Positions 1 through 5,780 of a stretch of 5,780 nt of DNA are shown here, in pieces. A program made the translations under genes and the position numbers. The stretch lies in NCBI GenBank assembly GCA_005788585.1, contig SYBY01000043.1, positions 1-5,780 of the forward strand, given 5' to 3'. Each line of letters opens with the position of its first letter. Position 1 is the first letter of the stretch. This DNA is from Actinomycetota bacterium. GTDB lineage: Bacteria; Actinomycetota; Thermoleophilia; Solirubrobacterales; Solirubrobacteraceae. Under the pieces are notes generated by a model. That model ran no database searches, was not told the origin of the DNA, and was given only the letters and a program-made list of their open reading frames with translations.

Positions 1-25
1 CGTATCGGCAGGTCGATGCGGTTCC

Positions 26-55
26 TTGACCCCCAATTTGGGGGGTTGCTACCTT
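26..55 (+). promoter_or_regulatory. Candidate sigma-70-type promoter of the first gene
   Basis: A TTGACC -35 element (26-31) and a TACCTT -10 element (50-55) are separated by 18 bases and match the actinobacterial housekeeping pattern TTGAC / TANNNT. Transcription would begin near 61-63, giving a leader of roughly 33 bases before the TTG start. This is pattern matching by eye; the -10 is only a moderate match. Confidence 0.45.
30..44. promoter_or_regulatory. Perfect 15-bp palindrome within the promoter (candidate operator)
   Basis: CCCCCAA-T-TTGGGGG is a perfect 7+7 inverted repeat around a single central base. It overlaps the end of the proposed -35 box and fills most of the spacer, a placement typical of a repressor site. 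As RNA it could also fold into a small C/G hairpin and serve as the terminator of a gene upstream of the window. The sequence alone does not separate these options. Confidence 0.4.
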
Positions 56-82
56 TCCTCGGCCGTTCCTAAATGTTGGACT

Positions 83-90
83 GGGGGGAG
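83..90 (+). promoter_or_regulatory. Ribosome binding site of the first gene
   Basis: GGGGGGAG contains the GGAG Shine-Dalgarno core (87-90) and ends 5 bases before the TTG at 96. It decides the non-ATG start. The ATG at 73 is out of frame, and the in-frame GTG at 120 would remove the positively charged end of the signal peptide. Confidence 0.65.
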
Positions 91-95
91 AGAAC

Positions 96-3000
96 TTGTC
101 CAGGCAGTGGGGTCGCGGCGTGCTTCTTTGCGCGCTCGCACTACTTGTCGGTCTCGTGATGCCGGGTATGGCATCCGCGAAGGTGGCGTTCACGAGCGTC
201 GTGGCGAAGCCGATCGACGCATCATCGAAGTGCACGACACTCGAGGCGGTCCCGACCGTCTCGCAGGCCGGCAAGCGCACGGATTTCTGCGTCGCGCTCG
301 CCACCGACGGTGGCAGTGACCCGGAGCTCGGCAACCTGCCGGGCCTCGGAGACGATCTGAAGGACCTCACGCTGTCGCTCCCGCCGGGCCAGGTGGCGTC
401 GCCGAAGGCGACACCGCTGTGCGCACGCGAGGCCTTTCTGAAGGACAAGTGCGCGGCGACGTCCCAGGTCGGCACGCTCAGCCTCGCCGTCGACGTGCTC
501 GGCGCCGGCCGCATCGACGAACGGCTGCTGCAGGGCAAGGTCTTCAACCTCGCGCCCCAGGGCACCGAGGGCGCGCGGCTCGGCCTCGCCGTCGACGTCG
601 CCATCGGCCCGCTGAACCTCAGCGGCGTCATCCACCTCGAGACCGAAGCCCGCCTGCGCGCCAGCGACAGTGGCCTGGACTCGATCACGCTGGACAACCC
701 GCGTGACCTCGAGGGCATCCCGCTCGAGCTCCGTCGCCTGAACCTGCGCCTCTGGGGCAGCAAGGCCGACCACCCGACGCTGCAGAAGTCGTTCATGAGC
801 TCGCCGACCACCTGCACCCCGGCCATCACGCGGGTCAAGGCGGTCTCGTACAAGGGCGACACGACGACGGCGCAGACGTCGTTCACCCCCACGGGCTGTG
901 ACCAGCTGGACTTCCAGCCCACGGCGATCTTCGAGAGCGCCCGTGAGGCCGACACGCCCGGCGAGCTGACCTCCGGCGTCGCGCTCCCCGATGAGGAGAG
1001 CCCGCTGGCCCAGTCGCACATCAAGAAGGCGACCGTGGTGCTGCCGCCCGGGTTCGAGCTGTCCCCGACGGTCGGGTCCAATCCCGCCTTCACGGGCTGC
1101 GACGACTCGCAGTTCAACCGCTTCGAGGAGGGCGTGGTCACCTGTCCCGAGGGCTCGCAGATCGGCACGGTGCGCTTCCGCTCGCCGCTGCTGATCAACG
1201 ACGAGCTCGTGGGCAAGGTCTTCGTCGCGAACCCGAAGCCGGGTGAGCCCAAGGTCCGCTTCTTCGTCAACGCCGAAGCGGGCCCGGAGTCCAACGCGGT
1301 CCGCGTGAAGCTCATCGCGAAGGTGCAGATCGACCCGAACACCGGGCAGCTCACGACCGTCCTCGATGATCTGCCCGCGACCCCGTTCACGGAGTTCCGG
1401 TTCAGCTTCTTCGGTGGTCCGCGCGGTCCCGTGGCGATGCCGCGGCAGTGCGGCACGTACACCGGTGACACGATCCTCGAGCCGATGAACGGCAACCCGA
1501 GCAAGACGGTCCAGGCGTCCGTCGCGATCGACCAGGGCTGCAACAGCCCCGAGCCGTTCGCGCCGACCTTCGCCGCCGGCGTCTCGCCGGACCTCGCCGG
1601 CTCGTCGACGTCCCTCGTCACGGTGTTCAACCGCCCCAGCGGCCACGGCCGCATGCGGTCGATGAGCATCGACCTGCCGACCGGCCTCTCCGGCCGGCTG
1701 CCTGCCGCGGTGCAGTGTCCGCTCGCGGTCGCGGCCTCCGGGTCGTGCGGTGAGGAGAGCCGTGTCGGCCGCGTCGAGGCGCTCGCCGGCGGCGGTTCCG
1801 ATCCGAAGGCGCTCGGCGGCAACGTCTACCTGACCGAGGGTCCCAACGGGGCGCTCGCCGGGCTGAACATCGTCGTCGACGTGAAGGTCGGCCCGCTCGA
1901 CTTCGGCCGCGTCGTCACGCAGGCGACCATTCTCGTCCGGCCCGACACCGGCCTGACGCTCCAGGTCCCGGAGATCCCGCTGCGCCAGGAGGGCGTCGAG
2001 GCGAACATCCGCCAGCTCGCCGTGATCCTGGACAAGAACGGGTTCAACGTGAACGCCACGAGCTGCGCGCCGAACCAGTTCACCGGCACGGTCGTCTCCG
2101 ACACCGGTGTCGCGGCGCCGATCTCGGCGCCCTACCAGCCGCAGGGCTGCGCGGGCCTGCCGTTCGCCCCGAAGGTCGAGGCGACCATCGGCGGCGGCGC
2201 GGCGCAGACGCGGGAGAACGGTCATCCGTCCCTGAAGGTCGTCGTCTCGCAGACCGCGGGGCAGGCGAACGCCTCGAAGATGGAGGTCGTCCTGCCGGAG
2301 GGCATCTCGGCCGACAGCGAGCGTCTGCAGTCCGTCTGCAAGCTCGAGGTCTACAACCAGAACGCCTGTCCTCCTGAGACGGTGAAGGGCACGGCGACGG
2401 CGTACACGCCGCTGCTGCCCCAGCCGCTGAGCGGCCCGGTCACCTTCGTGCAGATCCCGGGCAGCCCGCTGCCGGGCCTGCGGATCAAGCTCCAGGGCGC
2501 GATCACCATCGAGCTGACCGGCACCATCAAGTTCGGTGACAAGAACCGCCTGGTGAACGTCATCGATCCGATCCCGGACACGCCGCTGTCGCGCTTCGAG
2601 CTCGACCTCAAGACGGGTCCGCAGTCGCCGCTGATCGCCACGCGCGACCTCTGCCAGTCGGCGAAGAACACGATCGACGGCACGGCGTGGGCGCACTCCG
2701 GCGCCCAGGTGCCGATCAAGACCGAGGCCGAGGTCCTGGCCTGTCAGCCGGCCGGCACGCTGCGGCTGAGCTCGTTCCGCGGTGGGCGTCCGTCGATGGA
2801 CCTGCGGGTCGTCGGTGGCCGCACCCGGGTGACGCGGGCTCAGCTGGTCCTGCCCAAGGGCATGGAGTTCCAGCGTGCGGCGATCGTCAAGAAGCGGCTG
2901 CGCGTCAGCGCGTCGGGCCTGAAGAAGGGCGCGCGCGCCCGGGTCACCGTCAGCGGGTCGAGCATCCGCGTCGTCGTGCCCACGGGCCAGTCGGCGAAGG

Positions 3001-3152
3001 TCCTGCGCGTCCGGCTTGCGAAGGGCAGCGTGCGCGTCAGCACCCGCCTGCGCAAGCGCGGCCGCCCGCAGCTCTCGTTCCGCCTGAACACCACGATGGC
3101 GGACAAGAAGACCGGCCGCAGCAACCTGCGCGTGCGTCCCGCAGCGCGCTAG
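96..3152 (+). CDS. Large secreted four-module cysteine-repeat protein of unknown function (complete)
   Basis: This is a complete 1018-residue exported protein. The TTG start is chosen because a purine-rich GGAG core lies 5 bases upstream and because it gives a normal signal peptide: Arg3 and Arg7, a hydrophobic core at about 9-22, and an Ala-Ser-Ala site before Lys29. The mature protein has a cysteine pair (C46, C65) followed by four modules opening at LPPG 95, LPPG 316, LPTG 527 and LPEG 733. Their cysteines are 109/119/240/268, 335/350/452/482, 541/551/657/685 and 748/758/853/883, so all 18 mature cysteines can pair. A fifth LPKG opening at 919 lacks cysteines and leads into a basic tail (931-1018). 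No LPXTG motif, transmembrane anchor or enzyme signature is visible. The family resembles uncharacterised proteins I recall from Solirubrobacterales. A surface or matrix role is inference; the reading frame and export are well supported. Confidence 0.93.
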   Translation: MSRQWGRGVLLCALALLVGLVMPGMASAKVAFTSVVAKPIDASSKCTTLEAVPTVSQAGKRTDFCVALATDGGSDPELGNLPGLGDDLKDLTLSLPPGQVASPKATPLCAREAFLKDKCAATSQVGTLSLAVDVLGAGRIDERLLQGKVFNLAPQGTEGARLGLAVDVAIGPLNLSGVIHLETEARLRASDSGLDSITLDNPRDLEGIPLELRRLNLRLWGSKADHPTLQKSFMSSPTTCTPAITRVKAVSYKGDTTTAQTSFTPTGCDQLDFQPTAIFESAREADTPGELTSGVALPDEESPLAQSHIKKATVVLPPGFELSPTVGSNPAFTGCDDSQFNRFEEGVVTCPEGSQIGTVRFRSPLLINDELVGKVFVANPKPGEPKVRFFVNAEAGPESNAVRVKLIAKVQIDPNTGQLTTVLDDLPATPFTEFRFSFFGGPRGPVAMPRQCGTYTGDTILEPMNGNPSKTVQASVAIDQGCNSPEPFAPTFAAGVSPDLAGSSTSLVTVFNRPSGHGRMRSMSIDLPTGLSGRLPAAVQCPLAVAASGSCGEESRVGRVEALAGGGSDPKALGGNVYLTEGPNGALAGLNIVVDVKVGPLDFGRVVTQATILVRPDTGLTLQVPEIPLRQEGVEANIRQLAVILDKNGFNVNATSCAPNQFTGTVVSDTGVAAPISAPYQPQGCAGLPFAPKVEATIGGGAAQTRENGHPSLKVVVSQTAGQANASKMEVVLPEGISADSERLQSVCKLEVYNQNACPPETVKGTATAYTPLLPQPLSGPVTFVQIPGSPLPGLRIKLQGAITIELTGTIKFGDKNRLVNVIDPIPDTPLSRFELDLKTGPQSPLIATRDLCQSAKNTIDGTAWAHSGAQVPIKTEAEVLACQPAGTLRLSSFRGGRPSMDLRVVGGRTRVTRAQLVLPKGMEFQRAAIVKKRLRVSASGLKKGARARVTVSGSSIRVVVPTGQSAKVLRVRLAKGSVRVSTRLRKRGRPQLSFRLNTTMADKKTGRSNLRVRPAAR
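366..1565 (+). repeat. First A-B module pair of the first protein
   Basis: Module A (about residues 91-275) runs LPPG, C109, C119, SQVG, GKVF, DSGL, GIPLELRRLNLRL, C240, C268. Module B (about 311-490) runs LPPG, C335, C350, SQIG, GKVF, a Gly/Pro-rich stretch, NTGQL, PATPFTEFRF, C452 in CGTYTG, C482. The units share the LPxG opening, the glycine after a Val/Ile, and the paired cysteines, but differ in the centre. A has a GPL-type strand and a GIPxExR segment. B has a PxTPFxxF segment before its third cysteine. The repeats are diverged and visible only at protein level. Confidence 0.8.
1656..2750 (+). repeat. Second A-B module pair of the first protein
   Basis: Module A' (about residues 521-692) has LPTG, C541, C551, SRVG, GNVY, VGPLDFG, DTGL, IPLRQEGVEANIRQL, C657, C685, and so follows module A rather than B. 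Module B' (about 728-885) has LPEG, C748, C758, a Val-Lys-Gly in place of the usual Val/Ile-Gly turn, GPVTF, PIPDTPLSRFELDL, a GPQSP stretch, C853 and C883, and so follows module B. B' is the shortest module, mostly through a reduced centre. Confidence 0.78.
2886..3149 (+). other. Strongly basic C-terminal tail of the first protein
   Basis: Residues 931-1018 hold 26 Lys/Arg and a single acidic residue (Asp1003), with alternating basic and Val/Leu positions that suggest beta strands. The tail follows a cysteine-free fifth module opening at LPKG (919-922). It has no sorting signal or membrane helix. Electrostatic binding to anionic cell-wall polymers or another polyanion is an inference from charge only. 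Confidence 0.7.
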
Positions 3153-3163
3153 GGGTGGAACAC

Positions 3164-3199
3164 CCCCCGCGCCGGCCAGCACCCCGGCCGGCGCGGGGG
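3164..3199 (+). terminator. Strong G+C hairpin after the first gene (probable terminator)
   Basis: A perfect 14-bp inverted repeat of only G and C (arms 3164-3177 and 3186-3199) encloses an 8-base loop, AGCACCCC, and begins 12 bases after the stop codon. No U-tract follows, which is common for terminators or transcript-end stabilisers in high-GC actinobacteria. It should isolate the second gene from upstream transcription at least partly. The structure is certain as a repeat; its efficiency as a terminator is inferred. Confidence 0.65.
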
Positions 3200-3242
3200 C
3201 CACTCACGTCCTGACACGGCGTCAAAAAAAGCTACGGGCTGG

Positions 3243-3273
3243 TAGGACCGCGCCATTCGTGCCACACTATGCT
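3243..3273 (+). promoter_or_regulatory. Weak candidate promoter of the second gene
   Basis: TATGCT (3268-3273) is a fair -10 element. The best -35 is TAGGAC (3243-3248), a poor match with a long 19-base spacer. A run of seven A (3224-3230) upstream could assist as an UP-like element. A separate promoter is expected because a strong hairpin lies just upstream, but the elements themselves are weak. Confidence 0.25.
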
Positions 3274-3280
3274 CGAGTTG

Positions 3281-3302
3281 AGGCCAAAGGCCTGAATTTC
3301 AG
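3281..3302. promoter_or_regulatory. Two overlapping small palindromes in the second gene's leader
   Basis: AGGCC-AAA-GGCCT (3281-3293) and CTGAA-T-TTCAG (3292-3302) are consecutive 5+5 inverted repeats sharing two bases, about 30-50 bases before the GTG start. They could form small leader hairpins or protein sites. The second has an AATTT centre like the palindrome in front of the first gene, which may be coincidence. Confidence 0.25.
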
Positions 3303-3320
3303 TCATTCGGCTACAGAGAC

Positions 3321-3325
3321 AGGGG
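3321..3325 (+). promoter_or_regulatory. Ribosome binding site of the second gene
   Basis: AGGGG lies 7 bases before the GTG at 3333. It is only a partial Shine-Dalgarno match, but no other ATG, GTG or TTG is in frame between the upstream stop (3279-3281) and this GTG. Confidence 0.55.
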
Positions 3326-3332
3326 CGCAGGG

Positions 3333-5780
3333 GTGCGTACGAATCGTTGGAGGCCGGCGACGGCAGGTGTCGTCGCGGCCATTGCCGTGCTGGGCTGCGC
3401 AGGGACCGCGCAGGCGAAGGTGGACATCACGGCGCTCGTCGCCAAGCCGATCGCGAAGGACGCGACGTGCTCACCGACCACCACGGCCGCGACCCAGTCG
3501 CAGGCCGGCGCCCATGAGGACTTCTGCGTCGCACTCGGCCTGAACGGCGGCGGCGACGCGTTCGGCGGCGGCGACGATCTCAAGGACCTGAAGCTGTCGC
3601 TCCCCGGCGGCCAGGTGGGCAACGCCACCGCCACCCCGCTCTGCTCGGTCTCGCGCTTCCGCAGCCTGAACGGCTGTCCGTCGACCTCGCAGGTCGGCCA
3701 GGTCACGGCCGGCGTCGAGTCGATCATCCCGCTGAACGAGAACCTCATCGGCGGCGGCATCTACAACCTCGAGCCGCGCGGCACCGAGGCGGCCCGCCTC
3801 GGGCTCGTCCTCGAGTTCGCCGACCTGCTCGCGGTCACCTACATCGAGGTCGAGATCCGCCTGCGCCCGACCGACGGCGGCCTGGACTCGCTCGCCTTCG
3901 ACAACCCGCGCACCGTCATCGGCCTGCCGATCGAGGTCAAGCGCCTGAGCCTGCGCCTCTGGGGGTCGAAGAGCGGCCGCGCCATGACGAAGTCGTTCAT
4001 GGCCAACCCGACCGACTGCTCGAAGCCCGCCACGACCTCGGTCTCGATCAGCTCGTACCAGGGCGGAACCGCCGCCCGGACCGCGGCCTACACGCCGACC
4101 GGCTGTGACGCGGTTCCGTTCGAGCCGGGCATGATCCTCGAAGGCGACCGCACGAGCGACGCGCCGGGCCTCATCAGCACGGGCGTGTCCATGCCCGCCA
4201 CCGACGAGCCGCTCGTCCAGAAGCACATCGCCACCAGCGTCAACGTGCTCCCCGAGGGCGTCGAGCTGTCCCCCACCTCCGGCAGCCAGCCCGGCTTCGT
4301 CGGGTGCACCGAGGCGGAGTTCGGCTACGGCAGCGGGGCCCCGGCCACGTGCGCCGCCGGCTCGAAGATCGGCACCGTGCGGTTCCGCACGCCGCTGCTG
4401 AGCAAGGCGATCGAGGGTGACATCTTCCTGGCCCAGCCGACGCCGTCGTCGCCGAAGATCCGGCTGTTCGTCGAGGGCCAGCTCGGCCCCGAGGTCGACG
4501 CGACCCGCCTGAAGTTCATCGGCGTCGTGCGCCCCGACCCGAGCACGGGCCAGCTGCGCACCACGTTCGAGAACCTCCCGCCGGCGCCGTTCACCGAGTT
4601 CCGCCTGACGTTCCGCGGGGGGCCGACGGCGATCATGTCGCTGCCGCGCGACTGCGGTACGTACACCGGCCAGGCGATCAACACGCCGTACGGCTCGGCG
4701 ACCGAGGACCGCCGCAACGGCACGCTGCCGGTCGACCAGGGCTGCGCCGACCCCGACCCGTTCGAGCCCGCGCTCGGCGTGTCGACGTCGACGACCCAGG
4801 CGGCATCGGGCACCGCGCTCGTCACGACGCTCGCGCGGCCCGACGGCCACGCCCGGCTGACCGGCGCGAAGATCTCGCTCCCGGCCGGCCTGCAGGGCAA
4901 CCTCACCGTGGTCCCGCCGTGCTCGGTCGCCGACGGCCGCGCCGGCGCCTGCGGTCCGGCCTCCCGCGTGGGCGGCGTCGTCGCCGTCGCCGGGCCGGGC
5001 TCCTCGCCCGCGACGCTCAACGGCGACGTGTACTTCACCGAGCCGCCCACCCCGGGCGGGCTGGCCGGGCTCTCGATCGTCGTCCCGGCGGCGTTCGGTC
5101 CGCTCGACCTCGGCAAGATCGTCGTGACCGCCGACGTGTCGACGCGCGCCGACACCGGGCTCGACATCACCGTCACGGACATCCCGCAGCGCGCCGAGGG
5201 CATCTCGACGCAGGTGCGCTCGATGCAGCTCGTGCTCGACAAGCCCGGCTTCTTCGTGACGCCGTCCTCGTGCGACGCAAAGGCCGCGACCGCGACGCTG
5301 TTCAGCGATCTCGGCCAGGCCGCCGCGGTCAGCGCCGGCTTCCAGGCGACCGGCTGCGAGAACCTGCCGTTCGCCCCGAAGCTCGCCACGACGGTCGACG
5401 GCGGCGCGACGGGCAAGGAGGCCGCGCTGAACGGGCACCCGGGCCTCAACGTCACGGTGACCCAGGCGCCCGGTGAAGCGAACAACTCGACGGTCAACGT
5501 CACGCTGCCCAGCGGGCTGGCGCCGGACTCCGACCGCCTCGGCCGCACGTGCGCGCTGAAGCAGTACGAGGCCGGCACCTGCCCGGACAGCGCGAAGGTC
5601 GGCCGCGTCGTCGCGTACACGCCGCTGTTGCCCGAGCCGCTCCAGGGCGCCGTCACGTTCGTCACCGTCCCGGGCAGCCCGCTGCCCGAGCTGCGGGCCG
5701 ACCTGCGCGGCAAGATCAACCTGACGCTGAACGGCAAGATCACGTTCGGCGCCGACGGCCGCATGGTCAACAGCTTCGTC
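3333..5780 (+). CDS. Tandem paralogue of the upstream secreted repeat protein (3' end outside the window)
   Basis: The frame is open from GTG to the last base of the window (816 codons, no stop), so the gene is partial at its 3' end. GTG is the first possible start after an in-frame TGA at 3279-3281, and an AGGGG ribosome binding site lies 7 bases upstream. The signal peptide has an Arg-rich start, a hydrophobic core at about 11-22 and an Ala-Gln-Ala site before Lys29, the same position as in the upstream paralogue. C22 within VLGC is a weak lipobox alternative. Cysteines 46 and 65 are conserved. Modules open at LPGG 90, LPEG 306, LPAG 516 and LPSG 725, with cysteines 104/115/229/258, 325/340/441/471, 530/540/647/675 and 740/750. 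The last pair of the fourth module and any C-terminal tail are missing only because the window ends. Expected full length is near 1000 residues. Function is unknown. Confidence 0.93.
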   Translation, partial: MRTNRWRPATAGVVAAIAVLGCAGTAQAKVDITALVAKPIAKDATCSPTTTAATQSQAGAHEDFCVALGLNGGGDAFGGGDDLKDLKLSLPGGQVGNATATPLCSVSRFRSLNGCPSTSQVGQVTAGVESIIPLNENLIGGGIYNLEPRGTEAARLGLVLEFADLLAVTYIEVEIRLRPTDGGLDSLAFDNPRTVIGLPIEVKRLSLRLWGSKSGRAMTKSFMANPTDCSKPATTSVSISSYQGGTAARTAAYTPTGCDAVPFEPGMILEGDRTSDAPGLISTGVSMPATDEPLVQKHIATSVNVLPEGVELSPTSGSQPGFVGCTEAEFGYGSGAPATCAAGSKIGTVRFRTPLLSKAIEGDIFLAQPTPSSPKIRLFVEGQLGPEVDATRLKFIGVVRPDPSTGQLRTTFENLPPAPFTEFRLTFRGGPTAIMSLPRDCGTYTGQAINTPYGSATEDRRNGTLPVDQGCADPDPFEPALGVSTSTTQAASGTALVTTLARPDGHARLTGAKISLPAGLQGNLTVVPPCSVADGRAGACGPASRVGGVVAVAGPGSSPATLNGDVYFTEPPTPGGLAGLSIVVPAAFGPLDLGKIVVTADVSTRADTGLDITVTDIPQRAEGISTQVRSMQLVLDKPGFFVTPSSCDAKAATATLFSDLGQAAAVSAGFQATGCENLPFAPKLATTVDGGATGKEAALNGHPGLNVTVTQAPGEANNSTVNVTLPSGLAPDSDRLGRTCALKQYEAGTCPDSAKVGRVVAYTPLLPEPLQGAVTFVTVPGSPLPELRADLRGKINLTLNGKITFGADGRMVNSFV
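3588..4772 (+). repeat. First A-B module pair of the second protein
   Basis: Module A (about residues 86-265) has LPGG, C104, C115, SQVG, GGIY, DGGL, GLPIEVKRLSLRLWGSK, C229, C258. Module B (about 301-480) has LPEG, C325, C340, SKIG, GDIF, STGQL, PPAPFTEFRL, C441 in CGTYTG, C471. Each aligns over its length with the same-position module of the upstream protein, with cysteine spacings of 11/29 and 15/30 against 10/28 and 15/30. Confidence 0.8.
4863..5780 (+). repeat. Second A-B module pair of the second protein (B' truncated by the window)
   Basis: Module A' (about residues 511-682) has LPAG, C530, C540, SRVG, GDVY, FGPLDLG, DTGL, C647, C675, with cysteine spacings of 10 and 28, identical to the upstream A'. 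Module B' begins at about 721 with LPSG, C740, C750, KVG, a YTPLLPEPL segment and PGSPLPELR, and is cut by the window edge before its second cysteine pair. Confidence 0.78.

Noticed and set aside
26..319. A 97-codon plus-strand frame starting at the first TTGAC region
   Set aside because: It begins inside the proposed promoter, lacks a ribosome binding site, is Arg-rich and runs out of frame through the signal peptide of the real gene.
222..3203. A nearly 1000-codon open frame on the minus strand opposite the first gene
   Set aside because: Its product is a low-complexity Arg/Ala/Asp/Leu mixture with no recognisable domain. It arises because strong G/C bias at third codon positions of the plus-strand gene suppresses stops in this antisense frame. 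The plus-strand protein has a signal peptide, repeats and a paralogue.
2687..3214. A 175-codon plus-strand frame overlapping the 3' end of the first gene
   Set aside because: It is a frame-shifted reading of the real gene's end. The real frame continues without a break into the basic tail and the TAG at 3150-3152, so there is no evidence of a frameshift or a second gene.
3224..3230. A-run read as the T-tract of a minus-strand terminator
   Set aside because: The strong stem lies on the far side of an intervening 24-base segment, and there is no minus-strand gene that would need terminating here.
3385..3410. Lipoprotein signal (VLGC, Cys22) in the second protein
   Set aside because: The -2 position is Leu, a poor lipobox match. 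An Ala-Gln-Ala site before Lys29 aligns exactly with the cleavage site of the paralogue, which has no lipobox, so ordinary signal peptidase cleavage is preferred.
3471..5438. A 655-codon open frame on the minus strand opposite the second gene
   Set aside because: It has the same shadow composition (Arg/Ala/Gly-rich, no domain) and lies wholly inside the coding region of the second paralogue.
4325..5770. A 481-codon open frame on the minus strand, Ser/Pro/Thr-rich
   Set aside because: It is the other antisense frame of the second gene. It looks superficially like a secreted Ser/Pro-rich protein, but the composition follows from reading the complement of common Gly, Asp and Gly-Thr codons, and it has no signal peptide.

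Overview
The window looks like chromosomal DNA from a high-GC actinobacterium. The third codon positions are strongly G/C-biased, the start codons are TTG and GTG, and the proteins resemble large secreted proteins of unknown function that I remember as expanded in the Thermoleophilia (Solirubrobacterales: Solirubrobacter, Conexibacter, Patulibacter). That placement rests on memory of motifs such as QAGxxxDF, LPPGxV and CPxxSxVG, not on a search.

Layout: positions 1-95 are a non-coding leader with a plausible sigma-70-type promoter, a perfect 15-bp palindrome inside it, and a ribosome binding site. Positions 96-3152 encode a complete 1018-residue exported protein. Positions 3153-3332 are intergenic and hold a very strong G+C hairpin, a weak promoter candidate, two small palindromes and a second ribosome binding site. 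A second gene of the same family and orientation starts at 3333 and is still open at the last base (816 codons visible, no stop).

The two proteins are tandem paralogues with the same plan. Each has a signal peptide cleaved in front of Lys29, a short N-terminal region with a cysteine pair at residues 46 and 65, and four modules of about 185-220 residues. Each complete module opens with an LPxG-type turn and carries four cysteines at nearly fixed spacing. The modules alternate in type (A-B-A-B). The first protein ends in a strongly basic tail with no LPXTG motif and no membrane anchor; the matching end of the second lies outside the window. Both are probably extracytoplasmic, disulfide-stabilised, beta-rich surface or secreted proteins. 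Their molecular function cannot be read from the sequence, and I see no catalytic motif.

No tRNA, rRNA, CRISPR array, insertion sequence or phage feature was seen. The long reading frames on the opposite strand are composition shadows of these two genes.
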